Of a stretch of DNA of 64,000 bases, positions 1-11,390 are shown one piece after another. A program made the position numbers and the translations under genes. Positions within the stretch are counted from its first letter, which is position 1. The number at the start of each line of letters is the position of its first letter. The notes below the pieces were generated by a model. That model worked only from the letters and a program-made list of their open reading frames with translations, was not told the origin of the DNA and searched no databases. This DNA comes from Psoroptes ovis (Eukaryota; Arthropoda; Arachnida; Sarcoptiformes; Psoroptidae): NCBI GenBank assembly GCA_002943765.1, contig PQWQ01000019.1, forward strand, positions 496,001 through 560,000, in the 5' to 3' direction.

Positions 1-769
1 TGAATGTATGAACAGTAAATCGACCAATACGATTCGAATTGTTGATTGTGGTGGGCGATGATGAATAATCATTCATTTGTTTTGACTGTTGCTGTTGCTG
101 TTGTTGTTGTTGTTGTTTATACTTTGTTGGTTGTTTATTGTTATTAGCACTATTATTACGTGATATCGTTAAATATGGATCAATTATCACTGGATTCAGC
201 TTTGATTTTCGATTAATTATCTTGGTCGTTTCATCTGCATAACAATCATCATCATCTTCATCATCATTATCGATATTAATATCGATATCATTTGTATTAT
301 TATTATTGTTTTTATCATTATTTGAATCTATTACTAAATCATTTGATGAGTTCAATATCGTTATCTCTACTTGATCTCGACGTTCACCATCGATATCTTT
401 AGTCTTATTATTATCACCACTTTGACGATTCATAGCAATCATCGAATCAGATGTTGTAGTCGTCGTCATAATCGAAGATGATGATAATGGTTTAAAAGAT
501 AATGAACGGTTGGTGGTGGTGGCCGCTGCCGATGATGAAGATAATGAAACGACCGATGATGATACTGATGGTGATGGTGATATCGGTGTTATATTACAGT
601 GATTCGGTGATATGAATGAATCATTTAGGCTTCTGGTACTACTGCTGGTGGTCACGGTACTAATGTTTAGATTTGATCGTCGCTGTTGCTGCTGTTGGGG
701 TTGAATGGTGCCGATGATATCATTACGATTGACGACGATATTATGATCAGATAATTTTCGATTCATCAT
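1..769 (-). CDS. Low-complexity Ser/Asn/Gln-rich protein, 3' end outside window
   Basis: An open frame of about 256 codons reads leftward from an ATG at 769 and is still open at base 1. A TGA lies in frame four codons upstream of the ATG, so this is a true ORF start unless there is an earlier exon. The protein is rich in Ser, Thr and Asn. It has a Q-rich stretch near residues 14-20, an acidic Asp run (coded near 250-290) and a longer poly-Gln run (near 90-118). Close to the window edge it contains the short motif GRFTV, which fits the RFxV consensus bound by SPAK/OSR1 kinase CCT domains in WNK-pathway proteins. That link is inference from five residues only. I do not recognise the family, and the conserved domain, if any, must lie to the left. 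Confidence 0.55.
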   Translation of the reverse strand, partial: MMNRKLSDHNIVVNRNDIIGTIQPQQQQQRRSNLNISTVTTSSSTRSLNDSFISPNHCNITPISPSPSVSSSVVSLSSSSAAATTTNRSLSFKPLSSSSIMTTTTTSDSMIAMNRQSGDNNKTKDIDGERRDQVEITILNSSNDLVIDSNNDKNNNNNTNDIDINIDNDDEDDDDCYADETTKIINRKSKLNPVIIDPYLTISRNNSANNNKQPTKYKQQQQQQQQQQSKQMNDYSSSPTTINNSNRIGRFTVHTF

Positions 770-2624
770 CGTCAACAATCAAATAAATTTGTTTTAAATG
801 GTGAAATATTATTATTTGAACGAAATAATAAGCAAAAAAAAAAAAAAACAAATAAAAAAAAATTCAAACTTGAAATTTTTCAAACTTGAAAAATCATAAA
901 CCAATCGATTGAATCAATGATTGATTGAATGATTAATTGTTCAAAAAAACTGTTGTATTTTTTTCGTTGCCTCCAGCAAACAATGATGATTGATGATCGA
1001 TTAATAATCAATAATCAATTGATGAAAATTGATTAATCAATAATCAATATTAATGAGTCAATTAATAGTGGTACATACACACACACACACACACATTTCG
1101 ATGAATACATGAGCATTTAAAAGCTTCAGCTACATCAGCATCAGCACATCCAATGATCAATTAACAAATTGAATAAACCAAAAATTAAAAATCACAAATT
1201 AAAATTAATTTAAAATATCACAAATTTGAATCATAAATCACAAATCGAATCAAATCCAATTAAATTAATTCAATCACATTAAATCAAAATTTTTAAATAA
1301 ATTTACATGCATCAAAGCATGTAATGACACACATATGATCAATCACATATAGATACATACAGATACAAAGATAGATGATACATTAACACACCAATACACA
1401 CGCATATATCACCGAAATTAAATATTAATAATAATAATTTCCAAAAGGAAATGACGAATGATTTTGATTTGAAAAGTTGATCGCAGATGATTTTTGTTGT
1501 TGTTGTTGTTACTGTTGTAATTATTCAAAATTACACATGTCCACAAGTCATTTAAATCATTGAATTAAATCATTAAATTTCAAATTTAAATCAATTTGAT
1601 TCAATGTGAACAAATAAACACTGAGAATAAGAACATTTTGTAATTTCATTCAGATGGAAAACTTGTTTCGTTGTTGTTGTTGTTGTTTTTGAGCTCTTCA
1701 GTAGACAATTTCGAACAATTTACGAAGATTTAAAAAGAGGTAAAACTATTCGATTATCGATGATAATTGTCGATGGTATTTCACTTTACTATGGTGTAAT
1801 GTTTAATCTTGGTTTTTTTGCTGTTTTGACGGGGAATTTTTTATTTTTTCTACGATTCTGTAATCGTCTGTGGAAATTTTTCAAATTATTTGATTCGATT
1901 GATTAACTGGTTGACCATCGATATTATTCAATTTGATTGGTCATATGAATGAATGTCTGTTACTGGTTATTTCGCTGTGTTTCTCTCTCATTGAATCACA
2001 CGTAAACACGATTAAATCATTGAATTTTACCAATCAAAGTGAACAAATTGGTCGAATTGCTGATTGCTGCTGGCTTTTGATGAATTGATTGTTGGTAGAT
2101 TGATGAATTGGTTGATGATTCACAAATATTTCGAAATGAAATTGTACATAATAATAATAATAATAATAATGAGCAATGTACGAATAAATGAAATGAATTA
2201 TTCATTAAAATTCGAATGAATAATTTGAAAAATATTTTGAAATTTGAAAAATAATATTTTGAGCATAAATTATCTTTTGATAAATGGTAATGTACACACA
2301 TGTGTGTAGTAAACACACATACACAACAGTTGATAATGATAATGTTTAATAATATCAATTATTCGATGTAAATTACGATTCCATAACCAATCATTTATTC
2401 GGTTGTTTGTTGTTTATTTCATTCAAATCATTCTTCACTGGTTCACTTGGTTGATTGACATTGACATCGGCATCTGTTTATCTGCATTTATTCAAATGGT
2501 AAGTTGTTATTATTATTATTTGAAATTCATTTCATCTCATTTCTATTCATTTCAAAAATTTAAAATTACATCCTTTGAACACTAATATTTGAATATTTTA
2601 ATTTGAATAATTATCATTTTGTAT

Positions 2625-2656
<32 letters not shown>

Positions 2657-3266
2657 CGAATTGCACGATATTTCAATTTTGTTGTTATTATGACTATGTT
2701 GTTGTTGTTGTTGCTGTAGTTGTTGATCAATTACGGTTCAATGAATCGAATAAATTGATTCATAAACCAGGATTAATGATAATTTACGACCGAAATTTGA
2801 TGAAAATACCGAAATAAATCAAAGATAATCAAAGATAATCAAATGATTTGAAATTTGATCGAATTGAATTGGATTAAATTGAATTAAATCGAATTCAAAT
2901 TCGAATTCGAATTATTTTGATTCGAATTGTTTTGATTTTGATTCGATTCGAAAAATGAGTAAAAAAAATAATTCGAAATTCTTTCTTTTGATTCATTTAT
3001 CAGATCATTTTCGTGGTCATAAATGGAAATGAATTGAAAAATAGACAAATCTTTTGAATTGGTGAAGAAAATTCAAGAAAAATTGAAAATTCAAAAAAAA
3101 TTGAGACATTTGTGGCAATTTTCGGATAATATTAAACAGTTGATGGTTTAATTTTAAATGTGTTTCTCATTCTACCACCATAAGGTAATAATCATTAATA
3201 TTTTCAATTAATGATTATTGAGCCATAATCATCGATTGAAAATAGAATAATAATGACAAGTAATTA

Positions 3267-3349
3267 TTGGGTTGTCCCATAAGTTCTTGCCGTTTTTCCC
3301 AATGAACAAAAAATTTTGAAAAACGGCAAGAACTTATGGGACAGCCTAA
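3267..3349. mobile_element. Hairpin MITE, subfamily A
   Basis: An 83-bp near-perfect palindrome. The left arm begins TTGGGTTGTCC and the right arm ends with its near reverse complement; both carry the CCCATAAGTTCTTGCCG core. A TA precedes the left end, as expected for Tc1/mariner-type insertion; the right flank is diverged. Confidence 0.85.
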
Positions 3350-5280
3350 CAATTATCTATGATTAAAGTAAGTGAAATTAAATCATTCAGAAATAATTAT
3401 TTCTTTTGAATCAATCAAATTTTAATTATCAATAATCACGAATTATTCATAATTGAAATTGAAATTATATAAATAGATAATAAATCTATGAGATTTCATT
3501 TATTTATTTACTTATTTGTCTATTTACAGTTTGTACACTAAGCATTTAATATCTTCATTATTATTACCAATTATAATTTACAGGTGAATTCAAGTGAATC
3601 CAAGTAAATAAATTTAATTCGAAAATAATTATAAAATGTCAAATTTCTAAGGAAAATATAATACGAATAAAAATACTTTACCATAGAAACAAATCAAATT
3701 CAATGGTGGATTGAATTGTCGTTGAATTGGTGATTGGCGATTATTTTGAGTAATTATTTTCGCAATTATCTTCAATAATTATGGTTTAATAAGGAAAAAA
3801 TAATTAAAAACAATTAAAGAAATTCAAGAATCTTGATTGTATTGATTGATATAATCGATTGCATAATCATCATTGAAAATTCATTATCAGTGTAAAGGTG
3901 GTACCGAAAACATTCGAAAAATCTGCCATGAGGCGATGTAATCTTCATTGGAATAGATTCGACAACGATAAACAACAACGAATATCGTTTGAATTGAATT
4001 ACATGAATAAGGAATTCGAAGAAATAATAATAATTATCGAATTCAATAAAATCAAAATCAAGAAAAACAGAATCAACTATGGTAAAAGTATATGAGGTTG
4101 TGTTTGCGTGTGCAATACACCGCAATTGAAATATTGAATTTGAAACAGCGTCAAAAATTCAAAATATAACAAACACATAATAATAATGAATTATGAATTA
4201 ATCACTGATTATCATTATTAATGCAGTTGTTGATGTAATTTATTATATTATACGAGAGAAATGACTGAATTGTAAATGACTAAATCACAAATAAATTGAA
4301 TTTAATGAATCAATGAAGCCACCAGCAAGCAATGAAGCAAGCAAGCTGTACATCATCTTTCAAAAATTCAAATCACATGACTTGTTGTTGTTGTTATTGT
4401 TATTGGTATGTATGATTCAATTCAATGTTTTTTTCAATCAATGATCATTATTAATATTTGATATTTTGCAGCTTATTTTACATTGCTCAGATGATGGATG
4501 CAAATACAAATGCACACGAAAAAAACTGGTTAATCTTTTGAAATTGGAAAATTTTCCAAAATATGTAATATATGTACCTGAATTGATGATTAGTTCTTTT
4601 ACCATTACCTTTTCAGCCATGTATCAATGATGTATCATCATCATTATTGTTGACAGGTAAAGTATTTTGTTCAATTCATCTCTTTGAATTGAACAAAATT
4701 GAAAAAATTGAAACTCAATTGTCAATTTTCGATTCATTTGAATGATAATATTTTTGAATTTAAATGGATTTGAATAATGTTTCGATGCTCAATCGATAAT
4801 GATTATTGATGGATTTTTATTATTGACGATTATTATTGATTATTATTAATTGAAATTGCTTAGAAATATTCAATATTTTACTATTTTTCAATATTTTCAA
4901 TCATATTTCAATTATTCAAGTATTGAATTGTCAAGCGTTTAGAAACAATGCTGATTTCATATTTATTACATGAATTGATTAATTGGATATGATGAACATT
5001 AATAATAAATATTTGATGGCAATAAAAACTTTGAAAAATTATTATTTTCCCATAGATTTAATTACCATTAAACTTCTGTTTTTTAGGGTAAAATTAAAGG
5101 TAAAACTAACGATTTAATTGCAGAAATTTTATATTTTGCTTATTTTGATGCCTCAGATAGTTTATTTTGAATTTTTTGAATTTTTATTAGTCAAATGTAC
5201 ATTAAATCACCTTTTAATTACGAATCATAGGAAAAATCAATTTCCAAGTCAATCTGGAATCACATGGAAAATGTAAACAA

Positions 5281-5300
5281 ACAGACAGACAGACAGACAG
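5281..5300. repeat. CAGA tetranucleotide microsatellite
   Basis: Five tandem copies of a CAGA/ACAG unit, with no associated gene. Confidence 0.8.
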
Positions 5301-5564
5301 TAAAAGTAAAAAAGGAAGGAAGCCCGTGTTCTGTTCACAGAGGACGAATTGGAATTTTTATCTTATGAAGCCTGTTGGGTTGAAATAGATTTTCACGGTT
5401 AAAATAGGCGCCTTGCATATTAAAATATAAACAAAGTAAACACACTTCAGCCATCTGAAGTTATTGATCATCATCATCATCATGTACAATTCAAATCAAA
5501 ACATTCAAAATGGCAATCGTTGATTCACGGTTCAAAAGGTTATTTCAAAAATGCTTTCAATTAT

Positions 5565-6494
5565 TTATTGTTTACATTTTTCAATTATATTATTATTATT
5601 GTTTTCAATGCTAATTGATAGATTTCTATAAACCTTTCGATGTGTTGACAAAAACAATGCCACGAATATCACAGGTTGTATGATGGCCACGATCGTAAAC
5701 AAAGGTGGATAACCTTTTTGATACACCGTAAACATACATCCGTAAAGGGTCAAAATAACGAATTGTACTGCTTGTAATCGGGTAATATACGGCTTCAACC
5801 AAGATTGAAATTGCCCTAGACCTAATGCTGATAGTGTATAATAGACGTAGATGACTGGGGTATGGTTTTGTAACAATTCGAAAGTAAATAATTGGTTTGA
5901 ATTAGTCCAAAAAATCAATGACAAATGACCAGTGAAGCACTTACCAATTTGAATGAATGTATTGAGCAATGGATACATCACTGCTGGACCACCGTCTGGT
6001 GATATTTTAACATACATATGTATCAATATTGGCGTGATTGAATGATTATACACGTGAAGATTCGATATTTGAGCATATTTTTTACGTAATACAAATATTA
6101 TGGTCGGAATAAGGTCTAAATATTTTAATAACAAGAACAGATAGCTTAATAAGCAAATTTTCAATATTTTCGGTGAAATTAATTGATGATAATGATCGTG
6201 TTCAAAATTCCAAATATTCATATCGACACCGAAACGATATTCAGCCATAATTTCATAGAAGAAATATACATTTGCCATTGCCATAAATATATTATAAGGT
6301 ACCATAATCGATCGTAAATCGAATGGTCGACGATTTTTCATTAATTTAGGTCCAAGATTTCGAATGAAATATAAATAAAAAGCGATCAATGACCATGCAA
6401 TCCATGGACCACCATTCATTAATGGAAGATGACTGATGCGATGATCACAGTCGTGATCCCAATAATCAATCAAATAATATTGGATTGGTTTCAT
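5565..6494 (-). CDS. ELO-family fatty acid elongase-like protein, catalytic motif degenerate
   Basis: Predicted exons 5945-6494 and 5565-5854, giving 279 aa. The 90-nt intron (5855-5944, GTAAGT...CAG) is in frame and stop-free, so naive ORF calling would wrongly translate it. Removing it restores the family-typical run NTxxxxxxYxYYxLSALG. The first ATG after an in-frame TGA is at 6494. ELO proteins are ER membrane condensing enzymes (3-ketoacyl-CoA synthases) for very-long-chain fatty acids. Several hydrophobic segments and motifs such as LRKK and LQxVQF are present. The catalytic histidine box HxxHH reads HVYNH here, with one His replaced by Asn, and the KxxExxDT-like motif reads KYLDLIPT. 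The fold and family look certain, but elongase activity is doubtful. It may be an inactive or neofunctionalised paralogue. Confidence 0.85.
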   Translation of the reverse strand: MKPIQYYLIDYWDHDCDHRISHLPLMNGGPWIAWSLIAFYLYFIRNLGPKLMKNRRPFDLRSIMVPYNIFMAMANVYFFYEIMAEYRFGVDMNIWNFEHDHYHQLISPKILKICLLSYLFLLLKYLDLIPTIIFVLRKKYAQISNLHVYNHSITPILIHMYVKISPDGGPAVMYPLLNTFIQIGKCFTGHLSLIFWTNSNQLFTFELLQNHTPVIYVYYTLSALGLGQFQSWLKPYITRLQAVQFVILTLYGCMFTVYQKGYPPLFTIVAIIQPVIFVALFLSTHRKVYRNLSISIENNNNNIIEKCKQ

Positions 6495-7257
6495 TGGGTT
6501 TTGTTTGTAGAAAATTATCGTCGATTGATGATTCCACAATCAATATTTTCACAATTACTAATGATTAAATTGTAATTTCAATCGAAATAAAAGCACATTC
6601 AATTGAAATGACTGAAATTATCATCAATCTTTTAATTTTAAAAATTTAAAAATTGTCAATTTCCTATTTTGATCGATTGATTGACAAATGATCAATGATT
6701 TGCTCCATCAGTAGTCGTGTATTGACACTTGTCACCAGTTAAAATGATGATTGACCAATGAAGATATTCATTTTGATTTGACAAAAAAAAAATCAAAACC
6801 AAACAGTCATAAATAAATGAACAAACAAGCAAACAAAATGAATGGCTAAGATTGGTTCGATTTTCAACCATATTAAATCAAAATCATTGTTTTTACATTA
6901 TTTATATTATACATATATACTAAACACCATACAGAAGATATTGATGATGACGACGACGACTATTCGATGATATCAACAACGGCAACATCAAGAGAAGCCC
7001 TGAATTGAGCATTTGTTATCAATCGATCGCCAAATCTAATGAATAATTATCATCAAAAATCAATCGAATGAAATCGATGAAATCAAAGAAATTGAGCACT
7101 TTTGGCAATTTGATATCATTTGAAACAATGTAAAAAATTTATTCAGAAATTTCGCAATTTTTTATAAAAATTATTATAATTTGTATCGAAGCATTCATAT
7201 TTATCTTCAAAGTTTTTCTGATATCAAGTCAATGCCTTAAATCGAATGCTTTGATAT
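6495..7257. other. Intergenic, elongase promoter / CCT7 3' region
   Basis: AT-rich DNA between two minus-strand genes. It should hold the elongase 5' UTR and promoter and the CCT7 3' UTR. I see no further gene or structured element. Confidence 0.5.
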
Positions 7258-8970
7258 TCAAGCCATTCCCATACTTTGTGCAGCAGCCGTTTGTTCTTGT
7301 TGTGATTTCGGTGCCTTGATCGTTTCATCTACGGATAATATTAAACATGTAGCCTCGGTTGCGGCAATGATTGCATTCCGTTTGACGACCGTCGGTTCCC
7401 AAACACATGTCTCGTAATTATTCGCTATATCTTCATTACGTACATCAATACCATACCATTTACCTTCAGGTTCAGCATGACGTTTACGTAGACGATTCAA
7501 CAAATCGGTAGCATCAAAACCAGCATTATCACATAGTTGTCGCGGGATCACCTCCAATGATTTTGCCATCGCTGCAATTATCAACTGTTCTTTACCGGCG
7601 ATCGTTCTTGAATAATCACGAAGATTACGTGATAATTCCATTTCGATAGCACCACCACCGGCTACGATTGAATCATTTTTCAATGCACGTCTTACGATCA
7701 TGATAGCATCATGCAACGAACGTTCAGTTTCTTCAATAAATTGTTCAGCACCACCACGTAATATGATTGTAACTGTCTTTGAATTCGGACAACCAGTAAA
7801 GAAATTATATCGCTCTTTACCGATTTGTTTCTCTTCGAACAATTTACATTCACCAAGATTACTGTCATTCAAATCGGAAACAGTTGTCAAAATGGCTCCA
7901 CCACATGCTTTCATCGTTCGTGATAAATCTTCATCATTAACACGGCCAGCACAAAACATATCACGATCAGCAAAATATTGAGTCGCCACATCACCAATAG
8001 GTAATTTCGATAGGACAACTTTTGCACCAGATTTATGAATTCGATCCAGCTTATCATACAGAATTTGCCATTCAGCATCGACAACACGTTGATATTCTTC
8101 GACCGAATCCACCCGCACTTCAGCATTATCTTTTTCGGCTTTCAATTCTAGCTCAATATTCAGCAAAGCAATTTTTGGATTTTCATATTTTTTCGGTTGC
8201 ATTTCAAAACCAGCATACGAAAATGTTTTCTTAAATGCAACACCTGCAATCAATAACGAATCTTCAAGGGCACCACCTTTCTCCTTTTTGATTCCAATCA
8301 TATTCATAGGTAATAGTTCATCTAATTGCATAACAGCATCGACAACCATTTTGGCAAAGAAATCTTTTTGATGTGCAACAATTTTCGATGATAATGTTGT
8401 CATAGCACATTTTTCCAACAGTTCACGTTTACGTTTTGGATCATTTTCCGAAAATTTCATTGATAATTCATCAAATTGTTTCAAAATGATTTGTAATCCA
8501 CGACGAAATGAACGAATAATAACTTGTGGATGTACACCTTCTTCAACAAATGGTTTAACCTGTTTAAGAAATTCAGCAGCAATCAACGCTACCGATGTTG
8601 TACCATCACCAACTTCATCATCTTGTGATCGGGCAATATCGACCAACGTACGGGCACCAGGATGAACAATATCAAGTTTTTTCAATATGGTTGCACCATC
8701 ATTCGATATGATCATTTCACCTTTTTGATCGACAATCATTTTGTCCATACCACGTGGTCCAAGCGTAGTTCGAACAGCTTCAGCAACAGCTTGACATGCA
8801 TTAATATTACTGATCACTTGTTCTTTACCTTGTTGATTTTCGGTACCATCTTTCAGCAAGATGATTGGTGGATTCTATAGATTGTGTGATCGATTGTCAA
8901 AAATGACAAATTAGTGTTAATCTGATACAATTCAAATACACCGCAAAACACTTACCATTAAACGCATCAT
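7258..8970 (-). CDS. CCT7: T-complex protein 1 subunit eta (CCT7)
   Basis: Exons 8956-8970 and 7258-8874 give 543 aa, the same length as human CCT7. The tiny first exon encodes only MMRLM and is followed by an 81-nt intron. This join reproduces the family N-terminus (MMxxPxILLK). CCT7 is one of eight subunits of the cytosolic TRiC/CCT chaperonin, which folds actin, tubulin and WD-repeat proteins using ATP. The group II chaperonin signatures are intact: RTTLGPRGMDK near residue 40, the ATP-site NDGATIL, the catalytic GDGTTS near residue 100, and GGGAIEMELS in the C-terminal equatorial part. The eta-type apical sequence YAGFEMQPKKY identifies the subunit. The protein is highly conserved and looks fully functional. 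Confidence 0.97.
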
Positions 8971-9481
8971 TTTGAATGGTTATAATCTTTAAGATTGTGC
9001 CAAACTTAGTGTAAAAATTTGAAATTTTCAAAGAATGTTTTCTTGATTTGATTTGATCAATCAATGAAAGGCTAAATCTAAGCTTTTTGAGAATTGATTT
9101 AAGAATAACACGCCGCTTATTGTTTACACGCCTTTGTGTGTGTGCAATTTAATTGGAGATGATTGTGATGATGATCCATTCATAAATTCTATGATGGGCG
9201 GAGCTTAATTTTTATTTTGAAAAATTTAAATTTTTATTATAATTTATTTTTGAAAATTTTAACCAACAAAAAAAAATTTTGATTAATTAATTAATCAACC
9301 TTAATAATCATTGATATTTTGATAATTAATTGATTGAATACCACCGTTTGGAATTTGATTTTGGCCCTAAATATATGAATTGATTGATGCAAGCTTCGAT
9401 GATCAATGCTCAGATGATCATCAAATGCCACCTTATTGATGAACCTTTGTCTCGAGATTAAGATTTACCATCACTTTTCGG
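8971..9481. other. Intergenic, CCT7 promoter / TEX264-like 3' region
   Basis: About 510 bp of AT-rich DNA containing the CCT7 upstream region and the 3' UTR of the next minus-strand gene. No other feature was seen. Confidence 0.5.
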
Positions 9482-10427
9482 TCAATCAACCAATTCATAT
9501 GATGAATCTGAATTGCGTTCCGACCCACGTTCGGATCCATTTGCCGCTTGATCGTCAACATCATCACCGTTATCATTGGTGTCGTTGATTTCTTCAATTT
9601 TATCGTTATCAGCTGATGGTAGTAATGATTCATCAGGTTCAATCGTTGATGATTCGCGGTTGTTTACACTTTTTAATTGTTCTACAAATTTTGACGACAA
9701 TAATTCAACAAAATGATGTTGATTTTCCAATGGAAGTACATAATAAATGTGATCATTATGATAAAATTCAATTTTAGGATATGCAATTAGTTTATTTTCC
9801 TAATTGAAAATTGTCAAATAAAGGTGAATTATAATTATTCGAATAATTCAAAAATTAATATACCTGAATATATTGCTCAATAGATGAATAAACACGTCGT
9901 GAACCAATTACGACCGATAGAATACCACGAAATGGAAATATACATGATAGTACATTATTAGCTTGCGCTGGCAACTCACAATATCTATAACCTTTATCTT
10001 TTAATAATTCGGATTGTAATTCCAATTCATTATTTAGACTATTATTATCATCATTATTTAATAATGCACCGACCATAAATATTGATTGAAATGTATCGAA
10101 ATTCATCAATTCATTCGTATTAATTTTGACGTTATTATCCTTTAGAAAATCTAAAAAATATTTACGATCTAAATAAATACCGAATGTTGTTAAATTTTTA
10201 CGAATATCATTCGAAAATATTGATAATAGTTCAGTAAATATTGTTGAACTATTTTCATATTGTCCATAATCGATACGATACACAATTTTTCGTCGATCAT
10301 AATCAAATGGTGAGCGGCCACATCGTATATCGATTGAATCGAATAAACCAAAATATTTCAAAGATATTACAATGGTTAGCAGTAGAATGATTGATAATAA
10401 TATTATTGATATTATTATGAATAACAT
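9482..10427 (-). CDS. TEX264: TEX264-like ER-phagy receptor
   Basis: Exons 9864-10427 and 9482-9799, joined across a 64-nt intron in phase 0, give 293 aa. An N-terminal hydrophobic helix (residues ~2-27) is followed by a GyrI-like globular domain. After the splice the run YIQENKLIAYPKIEFY aligns with the TEX264 region YIKERKLCAYPRLEIY; the preceding RRV motif is also shared. The C-terminal tail is acidic and disordered and ends SSYELVD. YELV fits the LC3-interacting consensus [WFY]xx[LIV], in the tail where vertebrate TEX264 carries its LIR. Known TEX264 is an ER single-pass protein that captures ER for autophagy. I infer the same role here. The annotation rests on short conserved blocks plus architecture, so it is likely but not certain. 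Confidence 0.75.
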
Positions 10428-11166
10428 TATTGTTTGTATTAATTTGATTATATTTCAATGACTATAGCTCAATGATCATCGAAAACACAGCTGATTTTTG
10501 GAATTTAAATATATTTCGAATCAAATGAACAAAATTCAAAATAATGTGAATCAAAATAAATTCAATTGTGTTGTATTGCTTATTGTATCAAATCATATGT
10601 CTGTACATAACACTACACTGTACAAACACCAGCACATTCAATAATGATGAATAAGCATCCTTTAAAAACTATAATCTGTGCATATGCATGTGTCTGTGTC
10701 GTCTATATGTGCAATGAGAAATCCATTCGTGTTTATGGTTTTATTATCATCATCGTCATTAGCTTCATTTGGCTTGATTTTTTAATATCTTTGAGTCTGC
10801 GTATATTTTTCAATTAGATTTTCAATATTTGCGTATTCCAATTTGGAGACGCTGACCCATATATTCACAAGTTCTTAGCACGATAATGTACAAGGTATTG
10901 CTCCAATTTTGCTGATCAGATAATTCAATGGTTCAGTATTGATTGATACGTTTGGAACAGGTTTTCAGCTTCAGTTTTCCCTCTCGAAGCTTATGGACAT
11001 CTCTGATGCTATGTCCATGTGTGTCTTCAAAGATATCTTATAAAAGTCTTTGATGTTTTCTTCGAAAGATTTAGGCATCTTTAAATGTCCAAGGTAAGAC
11101 CTCTTCAAATATCTAGTCCAGTAATGGGCTAGTGAGGATTAGAGATTGAAATTTGATAGGTTAAAT
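10428..11166. other. Intergenic, TEX264-like promoter region
   Basis: AT-rich spacer upstream of the minus-strand TEX264-like gene and of the tRNA. I see no open frame or repeat I can support. Confidence 0.5.
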
Positions 11167-11238
11167 GTGTCTGTGATGTAGTGGTATCATATCTGTCTAA
11201 CACACAGAAAGTCCCAGGATCGAAACCTGGCAGACACA
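11167..11238 (+). tRNA. tRNA-Val (anticodon AAC)
   Basis: A complete 72-nt cloverleaf with no intron. The 7-bp acceptor stem GTGTCTG/CAGACAC is perfect and is followed by discriminator A. The D stem is ATG/CAT with loop TAGTGGTAT. The anticodon stem is TCTGT/ACAGA around loop CTAACAC, placing AAC at 11199-11201. The T stem CCAGG/CCTGG encloses ATCGAAA. The internal control regions resemble an A box (TGATGTAGTGG) and B box (GGATCGAAACC). A run of Ts starts about 25 nt downstream near 11263 and would serve as the Pol III terminator. CCA is not encoded, as expected for a eukaryote. The arrangement matches eukaryotic cytosolic tRNA-Val(AAC). A34 is normally deaminated to inosine. Confidence 0.95.
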
Positions 11239-11390
11239 ATTTAAATCTAATCAAATTAATAAATTTTTTTTAATTTTACCATTTTTAGTCATTATAACGG
11301 CCGACAGATGGCGCAAATTCTCGCAACTATTTGTAAACACGTGGACGCAATGTTTATATCTGAAATCTTAATTTAGTTTTGTGGCCAAAA

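Larger units (their letters stand above)
770..5564. other. Gene-poor AT-rich intergenic region
   Basis: I find no convincing gene in these 4.8 kb. The short open frames (for example around 2017-2358 and 3814-4125) are AT-driven, lack similarity to any family I know and show no splice context. The region holds simple repeats: a CA run near 1076-1096, GTT/GTTGTT runs near 1495-1512 and 2698-2716, and CAGA repeats near 5281-5300. It also holds one hairpin element at 3267-3349. The left part should contain the promoter and 5' UTR of the gene ending at 769. Confidence 0.6.

Noticed and set aside
2017..2358. 113-codon minus-strand frame with hydrophobic runs
   Set aside because: AT-rich chance frame. 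The hydrophobicity comes from ATT/AAT-type codons, with no family similarity or splice context.
11379..11390. Upstream start for the HEATR3-like protein
   Set aside because: The first codon there is TTG. The ATG at 11391 gives the family-like N-terminus MSKILPKKF.
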